Shown here in pieces: positions 1 through 10,742 of a stretch of DNA of 32,150 nt. Numbering within the stretch: position 1 is the stretch's first letter; each line of letters starts with the position of its first letter. The notes beneath the pieces are model-generated. The model searched no databases. It was given only the letters and a program-made list of their open reading frames with translations, and had not been told where the DNA came from. The translations under genes were made by a program, and so were the position numbers. The stretch spans positions 1-32,150 of the forward strand of contig WFSI01000082.1 of the NCBI GenBank assembly GCA_015486105.1. The letters run 5' to 3'. The DNA comes from Aquificota bacterium. Lineage in GTDB: Bacteria; Thermosulfidibacterota; Thermosulfidibacteria; Thermosulfidibacterales; B14-G1.

Positions 1-102
1 AACCTGATGCCCCCGGCCCTGCAACGCCCGGGCCAGCCTCACCATCTGAATGGCTCCTCCCCTTGTCACCCTTTTGTGGGTAGCCACCTGAAGAATCTTC
101 AT
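1..102 (-). CDS. Glycosyltransferase family 4-like protein, N-terminal fragment (truncated by window edge)
   Basis: Reverse strand from ATG at 102 reads MKILQVATHKRVTRGGAIQMVRLARALQGRGHQV, a GT-B/GT4 N-terminus, open to the window edge; next to two more GT4 genes. Confidence 0.7.
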   Translation of the reverse strand, partial: MKILQVATHKRVTRGGAIQMVRLARALQGRGHQV

Positions 103-111
103 GCCCAGGAC

Positions 112-1251
112 CTACTTTGACCCCTTCAAGACGCTCAAGTATAACTCCTCTATTACTTCCACTCCCCCACGCCCATCAAAGAGGCGCCTTGTTCTAACCT
201 CAGCATTCCTCCCCATCTTCTTCCTTATTTTAGGGTCCAATAACTCTGTGAGGGCTCGGCTCATAGCCTCCACATCCCAGGGGGACACTATAAACCCCGT
301 CTTTCCATCCACCACCACCTCAGGTAGGGCACCCACCCGGGTAGCCACCATGGGCTTACCTGTAGCTCCCGCCTCTAAGGCCACACGACTGGATCCCTCG
401 GAACCAACGGAGGCCAGCACTGCCACATCCAAGGCCGCTAATACCCTTTCCACATCCTCCCTGGGCCCCAAAAGATGGATTCTCTCCTCAAGGCCCCTAG
501 ACTTTACCCAATCCCTAAGCCTTCCATACAGAATTTTGTTCTTCACCCGTCCCAACACTATGCCCTTCACCCTCTCATCCCAGACCATAACCTTTTCCAG
601 GGCTTCCAAGAAATGGGGCAATCCCTTTACCTTAGAGTATCGTGACACGCTACCCACGAGTACCTCGCCTGGAGCCGCACCCACCTCCATTCTCACCCCT
701 TGGCCATTTAAGGAGCAATTGAAACGTCTTAGATCCACACCGTCGTAAATCACCCTTACCTTTTGGGGATCCCATATTCCTCCTCTAAAATACCCGTTCC
801 CCACGGCGTGAGAAACAGCCACCACTGCCGCCGTCTTACGATAGAGCATGGTATTAAAAGGATGGGGTATGAGGGGCACAGGAATGTGCCGGGTCCTCAC
901 CAAGGGGGACCCAGTCATGAGGGAAAGAATGAATCCCAGCCAGTAGTCGGGAGAGGAATGGGTGTGGATGATATGGGGCTTGAACTCCCTGACAAAGGGA
1001 TAAAGTCTCCTCAAGTCTTTAAACCAATGGTTGGGACGAAAGCCCGGGGCCATCTTGATGCCTGTGATGAGCCTCACCTTATTCTTGCCTACCAAGGTCT
1101 TGTATAAAAGACCCCGCTTGAAACAGACCACGGCCACCTCATGACCCCTATCTGCTAACCCTTCTACCAAGGCCAAGGTGCTGGCCCCCGTACCTCCCTT
1201 TCCCCTGATAGCTACCAGATGGAGGATGCGAAGGTTAGAGGAAGATCTCAT
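112..1251 (-). CDS. Glycosyltransferase family 4 (GT-B fold)
   Basis: 379 aa ORF; N-terminal GGTGASTLALVEGLADRGHEV and C-terminal EGSSRVALEAGATGKPMVATRVGALPEVV motifs typical of GT4. Confidence 0.88.
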   Translation of the reverse strand: MRSSSNLRILHLVAIRGKGGTGASTLALVEGLADRGHEVAVVCFKRGLLYKTLVGKNKVRLITGIKMAPGFRPNHWFKDLRRLYPFVREFKPHIIHTHSSPDYWLGFILSLMTGSPLVRTRHIPVPLIPHPFNTMLYRKTAAVVAVSHAVGNGYFRGGIWDPQKVRVIYDGVDLRRFNCSLNGQGVRMEVGAAPGEVLVGSVSRYSKVKGLPHFLEALEKVMVWDERVKGIVLGRVKNKILYGRLRDWVKSRGLEERIHLLGPREDVERVLAALDVAVLASVGSEGSSRVALEAGATGKPMVATRVGALPEVVVDGKTGFIVSPWDVEAMSRALTELLDPKIRKKMGRNAEVRTRRLFDGRGGVEVIEELYLSVLKGSK

Positions 1252-2347
1252 CGTAAATCCTCTCCACTTGAGCTACTGTCCCGTTAAGATCAAATAGTTC
1301 TTTTACCCTTCGGTAGCCTGCCTCGCCCATCTCTCGACGCTTCTCCCCGTTTTCTAAAAGCTCAATCACAGCCTTGGCCAAGGCTTCTCTGTCTCCCGGG
1401 GGCACCAGCAAACCCGTCACCCCATCCTCCACTACTTCAGGGATGCCCCCCGTCCTGGTGGCCACCGTGGCCTTGCCCATGGCCATGGTCTCTATGAGCA
1501 CCCTTCCAAAGCCTTCCTGGGCCGACTCCAGGGAAGGCATGATCACAAGGTCGGCAGCCGCATACAGGGCGGGCATATCCCCTCTGACCCCAGTGAATAT
1601 AACCCTCTCCTCCACCCCCGTATTTCTGGCCAGGGCCTTCAGCTCCTCCATGAGCCCCACTTCCTGGCGGGATGTCTCTCCCACAATGACAAGCACCGCC
1701 TGTCCCACCTCCTTAACTATCCTCTCCATGGCCAGGACAGCCTCTCTCTGACCCTTGGTGGTATCCACCCGACCAGGCAGAAGAATAACTGAAGCTCCTT
1801 CTAATCCCAGTTCGCGGCATACTTCCTGACCCGACACCCTCTCCCTGTTGAAAACCTTCAGATCTACTCCATTATATATAACCCTATAAGCAAGCCCGGC
1901 TTCCTTCAAAGGACAAGCCACGGCCTCGCTCACGGTGATGATGAGGGACGTCTTGTCCAACCAGTACTTCTTGACCTTGTCCTTATCAAAGGTGTTGCGT
2001 ATATGGGTCATCACCGGTACCTTCAAGAGCCTCCCCAGTGTCACACCGTAGGGGGTATCCCATAAGGTGTTGCAGTGGATTATGGCCACACCTTTCCTCC
2101 GGGATTCCCTGAAGAGGTTATAAAAGGTTAGAGGCAGCCACGGCCAGGTTCTGGCCTTGCGCCACATCCCCATCCCCACCGCGAAATAGGAGACTCCAGA
2201 TTCTCTGAGACGCCTGGTCAATTCTCCTTCCCCTGAAGTGGCTATCACAGGACAGTACCTGGTAAGGTGAGTCGTCAGATTAAAGAGGCTCTCTGGAGCC
2301 CCTCCATATCGGGTCACTCCCTGGATGTAGAGCACAGTCCTTTTCAA
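1235..2347 (-). CDS. Glycosyltransferase family 4 (GT-B fold)
   Basis: 370 aa; LPGRVDTTKGQREAVLAMERI and EGFGRVLIETMAMGKATVATRTGGIPEVVEDGVTGLLVPPGD motifs; overlaps next GT by 17 nt. Confidence 0.9.
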   Translation of the reverse strand: MKRTVLYIQGVTRYGGAPESLFNLTTHLTRYCPVIATSGEGELTRRLRESGVSYFAVGMGMWRKARTWPWLPLTFYNLFRESRRKGVAIIHCNTLWDTPYGVTLGRLLKVPVMTHIRNTFDKDKVKKYWLDKTSLIITVSEAVACPLKEAGLAYRVIYNGVDLKVFNRERVSGQEVCRELGLEGASVILLPGRVDTTKGQREAVLAMERIVKEVGQAVLVIVGETSRQEVGLMEELKALARNTGVEERVIFTGVRGDMPALYAAADLVIMPSLESAQEGFGRVLIETMAMGKATVATRTGGIPEVVEDGVTGLLVPPGDREALAKAVIELLENGEKRREMGEAGYRRVKELFDLNGTVAQVERIYDEIFL

Positions 2348-2429
2348 TAGACCTCCTCCAAATGAATGGAGAGAGGATGCCCCATATGAAAGGTTTGGGT
2401 CAAGTTGAAGAAGCCCGCCCTATGCTGAA

Positions 2430-3482
2430 TCACTCCTTCAGAATTTTAATCTCAACCCGTCTGTTCTTGGCTCGGCCCTCTTCCGTGGCATTGTCGGCTA
2501 CGGGATAAGCCTTGCCCTCTGCCTCTATCCTGATCCTGTTTCTCCCTATTCCCTCCACGTAGACTAAGTAGTCTGCCACACTCTGGGCCCGCTGGAGAGA
2601 AAGTCTCAAGTTGTAGGAGTCACTTCCCTGATTATCTGTATATCCCGTGACGAGTACCTTTCTACCAGAACTCTCTTTAAGGATCCGAGCTACCATGCGA
2701 AGAGCTTCCCTCGACTGGGGCTTGAGAAAAAACTGGTTAAAGTCAAAAAGCACCTTATTCGGAATGGTAAGCTTCATGCCGGTGGCGGTCTTCTCTACAT
2801 TGATACCCAGTTTTTCAGGTGTGGGCTTTGCCTCAGACCAGGTATATTTGGCAATCCTAATGTTGGATATCAGCTCGCTATACTTTCCCCTGGGAAAAAA
2901 CCCTACGGATGTCACCTTCCCCTTAAAGGGAACCGTCACAATCCTTTGGCCATTTAAGAAAAATCTGAACTGCCTTCTTCTGACTTGGATGACCACATGG
3001 AGCACCCTTCTTAGGCTACTGTAACTGGTTTTCAAGACACGACCCATGTTTTCAACATTAGCGTAAATAGCCTCCCCCTTACATCCAGGTCCCACACTTA
3101 CCTCATAGGGAATCTTACCCTCCCCCACCTTGGCACCACTATAGAAGCGCACGGGAAGCTCCCCACACTCCCCTTTTAAGAATACAAGATCGTACTCCAC
3201 AGAAAAGTCATCGCCCCCCAGGCCCACCTTTTTCATGAGTCCAGCTTCCCCCATGATGGAAGTGAACCATATCTGATTTCCGTACATCACACACTCTCCC
3301 GCTCCCATAGTTTTGTCGAAGCCTAAAGGCAACTCCCCTATGGGACACTTGCCAAAATCCTGGAAAAAGAGCACCTTGTCGCCTGGTACGAGCTTCATAC
3401 TCTGTCCACTCACCAGTTTATGGGCAGAAGCAACCCCCACCATCAAAAAGACCGCCAAGAACACCCAACAGCATCTCCGCAT
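2430..3482 (-). CDS. OmpA-family C-terminal domain protein with a lectin/laminin-G-like N-terminal region
   Basis: Signal peptide MRRCCWVFLAVFLMVGVASA argues for a start at 3482 rather than 3557; C-terminal OmpA domain (VTGYTDNQGSDSYNLRLSLQRAQSVADYLV...EGRAKNRRVEI). Confidence 0.85.
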   Translation of the reverse strand: MRRCCWVFLAVFLMVGVASAHKLVSGQSMKLVPGDKVLFFQDFGKCPIGELPLGFDKTMGAGECVMYGNQIWFTSIMGEAGLMKKVGLGGDDFSVEYDLVFLKGECGELPVRFYSGAKVGEGKIPYEVSVGPGCKGEAIYANVENMGRVLKTSYSSLRRVLHVVIQVRRRQFRFFLNGQRIVTVPFKGKVTSVGFFPRGKYSELISNIRIAKYTWSEAKPTPEKLGINVEKTATGMKLTIPNKVLFDFNQFFLKPQSREALRMVARILKESSGRKVLVTGYTDNQGSDSYNLRLSLQRAQSVADYLVYVEGIGRNRIRIEAEGKAYPVADNATEEGRAKNRRVEIKILKE

Positions 3483-3635
3483 CTCGCCCCCCCCAAGGCC
3501 TAAAACCTTTTCATCTTGTTTATCTATCGCGAAATTTACATTTGCACGGCCTTTCATAGCAAAGGCACATTCCTGAATTCTCCTTTAGTGCAACCATACA
3601 CATAATGGCTATCAAAGGGAAAGTTTAAGACTTTC

Positions 3636-5682
<2,047 letters not shown>

Positions 5683-5823
5683 TCCCTAACAATACCGGGA
5701 TTATTTTTCCTTTTTTGGACTTTAGAAGTGGGTTTCTGGGAAAAGGCATAGCTTTTAAGGGGTTGCATATTTATGACAGGGGGCTATTAAAGAAAGAGCA
5801 TGCAGAAATGGGGGTAGTTTTTG

Positions 5824-6135
5824 ATGAAGAGATATAAGAGATTAGCAGAAGCCATATTGGAAAGGGCTATCATAGATCTCTTAAAGCCCGTAGCCGAGGA
5901 GAAAAAGAGGACTTTGGAGTGGGTAACGGCCTATCATTGGATCTTCAACTCTGAATGGCCCAGCATCCTCAAGTTCGAATCTTGCTGTGATGCCTTGGAC
6001 ATTAACCCCGGGGAAATGAGGAGGATGCTGAAGAGAGCCTGTGATGATAGGATCATGGCCATGGAGATTCTATACCGCAGCAAAAAAATGGACAACGGCA
6101 AGGGGGGATCGAACCAAGTCACTGCTGTAGAATAA
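5824..6135 (+). CDS. Small conserved-looking hypothetical protein, possible HTH-like segment
   Basis: About 103 aa from ATG 5824 (TTG at 5821 possible) after a GGGGG-type RBS; contains ILKFESCCDALDINPGEMRRMLKRA; candidate promoter TTGCAT-16-TATTAA at 5763-5790. Confidence 0.65.
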   Translation: MKRYKRLAEAILERAIIDLLKPVAEEKKRTLEWVTAYHWIFNSEWPSILKFESCCDALDINPGEMRRMLKRACDDRIMAMEILYRSKKMDNGKGGSNQVTAVE

Positions 6136-6144
6136 AAGGAGGAG

Positions 6145-6921
6145 TTAGCCTCTTTTGGGCCTGTTTTTTTGAAACAGAATTCTGAGTCCTTCTAAGGTAA
6201 GCCAGGGATCCACTTGTTCTATTTCTCCGCTGGTGTTGGCTATAATAGGAGCCATGCCTCCGGTAGCTATCACCTTCGATTCCTCCCCAAGTTCCCTTTT
6301 AAACGCTCTGGCCATGCCGTCCACTAAAGCCACATAGCCGAAGAATACCCCTGATTGAATAGACTCCACCGTGTTTTTGCCAATAATCCTATCCGGCTTG
6401 CGAAGCTCTACCCTGGGAAGCTGAGCCGTCTCCCTGAATAAGGCCTCCATGGATATACCTACACCTGGAGCAATAGCACCGCCCAGATACTCGCCCTTAG
6501 GAGAAATGGCATCAAAGGTGGTAGCCGTGCCAAAGTCCACTACTACTAAGGGACCCCCGTATTTAGAATAGGCTGCCACAGCATTCACCACCCTGTCTGT
6601 ACCTACCTCTCGGGGATTGTCCACGAGGATGGGAATCCCTGTTTTTGTCCCAGGACCCACCACTATAGGCGCCAATGGAAGGAGAAGCCTAAAGCTCTGA
6701 TAGAGAATAGGGGTCAGGTTAGGCACAACGCTGGAGATGATAGCCCCTTCTATCTCCGGGAGTTCAATACCTTCAAGATCGAACAGGGACTTAACCAAAA
6801 CTGCGTACTCATTCTGAGTCCTATCCCTTCTCGTTCCTAATCTCCAATGGGCCTTCAGGTTTTCCCTCTGAAAGATTCCCATAACGATATTGGTGTTACC
6901 TATATCAATTACCAGAAGCAT
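6145..6921 (-). CDS. coaX: Type III pantothenate kinase
   Basis: [17 protein letters not shown] start; [37 protein letters not shown] motifs. Confidence 0.95.
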   Translation of the reverse strand: MLLVIDIGNTNIVMGIFQRENLKAHWRLGTRRDRTQNEYAVLVKSLFDLEGIELPEIEGAIISSVVPNLTPILYQSFRLLLPLAPIVVGPGTKTGIPILVDNPREVGTDRVVNAVAAYSKYGGPLVVVDFGTATTFDAISPKGEYLGGAIAPGVGISMEALFRETAQLPRVELRKPDRIIGKNTVESIQSGVFFGYVALVDGMARAFKRELGEESKVIATGGMAPIIANTSGEIEQVDPWLTLEGLRILFQKNRPKRG

Positions 6922-7324
6922 GACGCTTTTTATCCAGGTATCGTTGGAGAATGAGGACTGCTGCCAGCCTATCAACATGCCTGCTTCTCTTTTTTCTCGT
7001 AAGCCCTGCCTCCTTCATAATTCCGTGGGCCTCCCAAGTAGTGAGCCTTTCGTCATACATCTCCACGGGAAGTCCTGTGGCGTGGTAAATTCTCTGGGCA
7101 AAGCCCCGAGCCTCTCGAGCCATTTCCCCCTCTCCTCCATCCATATTCAAGGGAAGCCCTACCACGATCATCCCTACCCTATTGGTTGTTGCCAGTTTGG
7201 CTATTCTATTTAAGGTCTTGGGGCCGTGGGAAAAGACATCCAAAGGCTGGGCCACGGTGCCCGTGGGATCAGAAAGAGATATACCTATCCTTGACCTTCC
7301 ATAATCTATACCCATGATCCTCAT
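6905..7324 (-). CDS. ruvX: Holliday junction resolvase-like protein RuvX/YqgF
   Basis: [40 protein letters not shown] motifs. Confidence 0.93.
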   Translation of the reverse strand: MRIMGIDYGRSRIGISLSDPTGTVAQPLDVFSHGPKTLNRIAKLATTNRVGMIVVGLPLNMDGGEGEMAREARGFAQRIYHATGLPVEMYDERLTTWEAHGIMKEAGLTRKKRSRHVDRLAAVLILQRYLDKKRHASGN

Positions 7325-7365
7325 GATAGGAAAGGGACCAGACCTGGCCCCTTAAGTCAAATCCT

Positions 7366-7539
7366 TCACCCCGTTGGGGCACATCCCCCAGTAGACCTCG
7401 AGGAGCTGGCGAAAGAAGAGAAGAGCTTCTTTACCTCTTTGCTCCCACACTGGGGACACTTAATCTCCCTGTCCTTGGAAAGGACCAACTGGAGGAAGCG
7501 CTGACCACAAGACTTACACTGAAACTCGTAAAGGGGCAT
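7366..7539 (-). CDS. FmdB-family zinc-ribbon protein (57 aa; absent from supplied ORF track)
   Basis: Hand translation: MPLYEFQCKSCGQRFLQLVLSKDREIKCPQCGSKEVKKLFSSFASSSRSTGGCAPTG*; two CxxC knuckles, FmdB-like MPLYEFxCxxCG start. Confidence 0.85.
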   Translation of the reverse strand: MPLYEFQCKSCGQRFLQLVLSKDREIKCPQCGSKEVKKLFSSFASSSRSTGGCAPTG

Positions 7540-7546
7540 GGCCTTT

Positions 7547-7882
7547 TTACTGCTGTACGTATTTATTGATTATATTAATAATAGCTTCTTTCGGCTGAAC
7601 TCCTATCACCTGTTCTGTCACCTCTCCCCCTTTAAAAAGAAGAAGGGTGGGAATGGCTCTGATCCCGTAACGAACAGCCAACTGAGAACTCTCATCCACG
7701 TTTACCTTTCCCACTTTCAACTTTCCCTGATACTCCTGGGCTATGGACTCTACAATGGGGGATATCATAGAGCAGGGGGCACACCATACAGCCCAAAAAT
7801 CGATTAGCACAGGCACTTCGGACTGGAGTACTTCCTGATCAAAATTACTCTCTGTAAGAGTTACCATATTCTCACCAGACAT
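7547..7882 (-). CDS. trxA: Thioredoxin with WCAPC active site
   Basis: [21 protein letters not shown]..., [16 protein letters not shown]; 111 aa. Confidence 0.93.
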   Translation of the reverse strand: MSGENMVTLTESNFDQEVLQSEVPVLIDFWAVWCAPCSMISPIVESIAQEYQGKLKVGKVNVDESSQLAVRYGIRAIPTLLLFKGGEVTEQVIGVQPKEAIINIINKYVQQ

Positions 7883-7917
7883 AAGCTTTTCCTCCCATAT
7901 ATTTCCACCTCTGAAAA

Positions 7918-7993
7918 TGGTGCCGGGGCCCAGAATTGAACTGGGGACACGTGGATTTTCAGTCCACTGCTCTACCGACTGAGCTACCCCGGC
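7918..7993 (-). tRNA. tRNA-Phe(GAA), CCA encoded
   Basis: Reverse complement GCCGGGGTAGCTCAGTCGGTAGAGCAGTGGACTGAAAATCCACGTGTCCCCAGTTCAATTCTGGGCCCCGGCACCA folds into a 76-nt cloverleaf with all four stems paired; anticodon GAA. Confidence 0.97.
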
Positions 7994-8005
7994 TGAGCCT
8001 GGAGC

Positions 8006-8034
8006 AATCTAATCCAGCCTCCACTCCTTGTCAA
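8006..8034 (-). promoter_or_regulatory. Sigma-70-type promoter for tRNA-Phe
   Basis: Minus strand TTGACA (8034-8029), 17-nt spacer, TAGATT (8011-8006); about 13 nt before the tRNA 5' end. Confidence 0.65.
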
Positions 8035-8057
8035 GGGCAAGGTCAGCTTGCTATAAG
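8028..8057 (+). promoter_or_regulatory. Sigma-70-type promoter for the ATP-grasp/lpxI/lpxB/msbA operon
   Basis: TTGTCA (8028-8033), 18-nt spacer, TATAAG (8052-8057), then GGAGGGAGG and ATG at 8080. Confidence 0.55.
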
Positions 8058-8079
8058 CTTATCACACTGGAGGGAGGAC

Positions 8080-8772
8080 ATGTGGAAAAGGTTTTTTAAG
8101 GGTAAGGAGTGGGACAAAAGCTTCAAATTGGGCAAGAAGAAGATGAAGGATCTCCTGGAGCGGGTCAAAAAAAGAGGAGATGAAGGAGTAAATCTGGAAG
8201 CCTTAGAGGTCTTAGAGTTCTATGGATTGCCTGTGGCCCCATACAGGGTAGTGAGATCCCAGGATGAGGTCTACCAGGTAGCTGAAGACTTGGGGTACCC
8301 TTTAGTGCTAAAAGCTATCACTTCCAAAGTGATCCACAAGGAGGATGCGGAAGCAGTAGCCGTGGTCAACAACAAAGAGATGGTGAACAAAATGTACCCT
8401 TCTGTCCTGGGAGAAGTAGCCAGTAGGATGCCTTGGCTCACCCTTATGGGCGTCCTGGTCCAAGAAAAAGCAGAAGGAACTGAGAAGCAGGAAATCAGCC
8501 TTGAGCGAGAGGGAAAAAAGGCTTTTCCCTTTAAATGGATAATCCGGTTTTTTAGGGACGAAAAAGAAGAGGGAATCCGAGATACAGAAGTAGTAGATAT
8601 CGGCGATCTGGCTGTTCATACCCCCCAAAAAGAGGAATGGCGGGAGATATATCAAGGTGTATGGTCCCTTTGGCTTCAGTACCCCCAGATAAGGAGATTG
8701 GAGTTGGATATTATCTGCCCACCCCCTTCCGCCAAAGTAGTGGATGCCAAAATCTTCTTTTTTGAGTTCTAA
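8080..8772 (+). CDS. ATP-grasp (acyl-CoA synthetase beta-type) domain protein, probably degenerate
   Basis: EALEVLEFYGLPVAPYRVVRS..., DLGYPLVLKAITSKVIHKED and VDAKIF resemble ATP-grasp_5; start at 8080 with strong RBS. The upstream ORF extension overlaps the tRNA. Confidence 0.8.
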   Translation: MWKRFFKGKEWDKSFKLGKKKMKDLLERVKKRGDEGVNLEALEVLEFYGLPVAPYRVVRSQDEVYQVAEDLGYPLVLKAITSKVIHKEDAEAVAVVNNKEMVNKMYPSVLGEVASRMPWLTLMGVLVQEKAEGTEKQEISLEREGKKAFPFKWIIRFFRDEKEEGIRDTEVVDIGDLAVHTPQKEEWREIYQGVWSLWLQYPQIRRLELDIICPPPSAKVVDAKIFFFEF

Positions 8773-8775
8773 TAG

Positions 8776-9615
8776 GTGCCTATGGGAAATTTGGGCATAA
8801 TCACGGGCCAAGGAAACATTGTGGATCTGGCTTTGAATCTTCTGGAAAGGCAAAGAGAAGAATTCTACATCATTGACCTCACTGGAGGAGAAGTTTTAAA
8901 ACGCTTTCCTCACTGTCCGGGAAAGGCCTTCGGGGCAGGGCAAGTAGGAAGTATTATCAAAACCTTGAAAAGGGCCCACGTGGATAGAGTCCTTTTTCTG
9001 GGGAAGATAGACAAGAGGGTGCTCTACAAGCACCCAAGAGTGGATCTGAGAGCGGCTAAGGTCCTTCTCACTTTGAGAGACTTCAGCGATGATTCCCTCC
9101 TCAATGCCGTAATTCAAGAGTTAAAAAAAGAGAAAATAAGGTTGGTGGGACAGAAGGAGGTTTTGGGGGATATGATCCCCCCCTCCGGCTTGCTGGCAGG
9201 AGTGGAGCCCAACAGGAAAACTATGGAGGATGTGGCCTTTGGCTTTTCCATGGCCCTGGAGATAGGGAGACTGGGCATAGGCCAAACGGTGGTAGTGAAA
9301 GACCGATCTGTGGTAGCCGTTGAATCCTTGGAAGGTACCGATGAGACCATTAAGCGGGGCGGAGCGTTGGCCGGTCCCGGGACAGTAGTGGTAAAGGTTA
9401 AGAGACCCTCCCAGTCCCCTCTGCTGGATGTACCCACTGTGGGGCTAAGAACCTTAGAGGTAATGGAAGGGGTAAAGGCCCGGGCCCTGGCTGTAGAGGC
9501 CCACGAAACCCTGGTACTAAACTTACAAGACATAGACAAACGGTCGAAGAAATCAGGTATCTCCCTCCTGGCTGTAGATGAAGCCTTTTTGGCATCATGG
9601 CTCGCGTCCTTATAA
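8776..9615 (+). CDS. lpxI: UDP-2,3-diacylglucosamine diphosphatase LpxI (DUF1009)
   Basis: GTG start; GNLGIITGQGN, GAGQVGSIIKTLKRAHVDRVLFLGKIDK, VVKVKRPSQSPLLDVPTVGLRTLEVM; adjacent to lpxB. Confidence 0.92.
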   Translation: MPMGNLGIITGQGNIVDLALNLLERQREEFYIIDLTGGEVLKRFPHCPGKAFGAGQVGSIIKTLKRAHVDRVLFLGKIDKRVLYKHPRVDLRAAKVLLTLRDFSDDSLLNAVIQELKKEKIRLVGQKEVLGDMIPPSGLLAGVEPNRKTMEDVAFGFSMALEIGRLGIGQTVVVKDRSVVAVESLEGTDETIKRGGALAGPGTVVVKVKRPSQSPLLDVPTVGLRTLEVMEGVKARALAVEAHETLVLNLQDIDKRSKKSGISLLAVDEAFLASWLASL

Positions 9616-10742
9616 TTGCTGGCGAGGCCTCGGGGGACAGATTAGGAGGTCTTCTCCTCCATGAGTTTCACGCCATTTCCCCTGGCCACACCTTTTTAGG
9701 AATAGGAAGCTCCTCCCTAAGAAAGCAAGGAGTGAAGCTGCTGGCCTGCTCCCAAGAATTAGATATAGTAGGAGGACCGGAAGGCCTATCTCGTTTACCC
9801 AAGGTATACAGGGTATATTCAAGACTGAAAAGGGCAATTGCTCGGAGGGAGGTGGACGTCCTTCTCCTCATCGACTATCCAGGAATGAATCTGAAACTGG
9901 CCCAGGTAGCAAAGGATCATGGGGTGCCTGTAGTCTATTATGTATCTCCTCAGATATGGGCATGGAGGCCTGGCCGCATAAAAAAGATCAAGGGTACCAT
10001 TGATCTTATGATGGTAATCCTACCCTTTGAAGAGGAGCTTTATAGAAGGGCAGGGGTCAATGTGGTCTACGTAGGCCATCCCTTGCTCGATGTAGTTAGA
10101 CCAGAAATGAAGAGAGAAGATCTGTGCCGGGAGTTGTCTATACCAGAGGATAGGGACTTAATAGCCCTGCTTCCCGGCAGTCGCCAGCAAGAGTTGGATT
10201 ATCTTATGGGGGAAATGGCCCATGCCGCTTTCTTAATAGCCCAAAGGAGAAAGGTGTCTTTTCTTCTTCCTGTAGCCCCCACCCTTACCGTGGAAAGGGT
10301 TAAAGACCAATGGGCTGGACTTGCATGGAGCAAGGGGGTAGATTGTTTCATCATGGGAGATGGTGCATATAGTGCCTTGGCAGCTTCTCAGGCTGCCTTG
10401 GTAGCGTCGGGTACAGCCACCTTAGAGGCAGCCCTTTTAGGCACGCCTCAGGTATTAGCTTACAAAGTCAACCCCATTACATATTTGGTGGGTAAACGTT
10501 TAGCCAAGGTGAAGTGGCTTTCCTTGGTAAATATTCTTCTGGGTAAAGGGTTAATTCCTGAACTCATCCAATCTGAGGCTACAGGGGTCCTAATGGCCCA
10601 GAAACTTGAGGCCATTTTAAAGGAAAAAGATGAGGGTATGAAAAGGGGGTTTTCCAAGCTCAGGGAGATCCTTGGTCCTCCTGGTGCCTCCGCCCGGGCT
10701 GCCCAGCAATTGGCCAACTTTTTAAAGGAACGGGGACTATGA
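9597..10742 (+). CDS. lpxB: Lipid-A-disaccharide synthase
   Basis: IIAGEASGDRLGG, DYPGMNLKLAQVAKDHGVPVVYYVSPQIWAWRPGR, YVGHPLLD, LLPGSRQQEL, ASGTATLEAALLGTPQVLAYKVNP. Confidence 0.96.
   Translation: MARVLIIAGEASGDRLGGLLLHEFHAISPGHTFLGIGSSSLRKQGVKLLACSQELDIVGGPEGLSRLPKVYRVYSRLKRAIARREVDVLLLIDYPGMNLKLAQVAKDHGVPVVYYVSPQIWAWRPGRIKKIKGTIDLMMVILPFEEELYRRAGVNVVYVGHPLLDVVRPEMKREDLCRELSIPEDRDLIALLPGSRQQELDYLMGEMAHAAFLIAQRRKVSFLLPVAPTLTVERVKDQWAGLAWSKGVDCFIMGDGAYSALAASQAALVASGTATLEAALLGTPQVLAYKVNPITYLVGKRLAKVKWLSLVNILLGKGLIPELIQSEATGVLMAQKLEAILKEKDEGMKRGFSKLREILGPPGASARAAQQLANFLKERGL

Noticed and set aside
101-748. 215-aa plus-strand ORF over the glycosyltransferase
   Set aside because: Antisense shadow of a clear GT4 gene.
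7936-8079. N-terminal extension of the ATP-grasp ORF
   Set aside because: Runs through tRNA-Phe and its promoter; ATG 8080 has a strong RBS.
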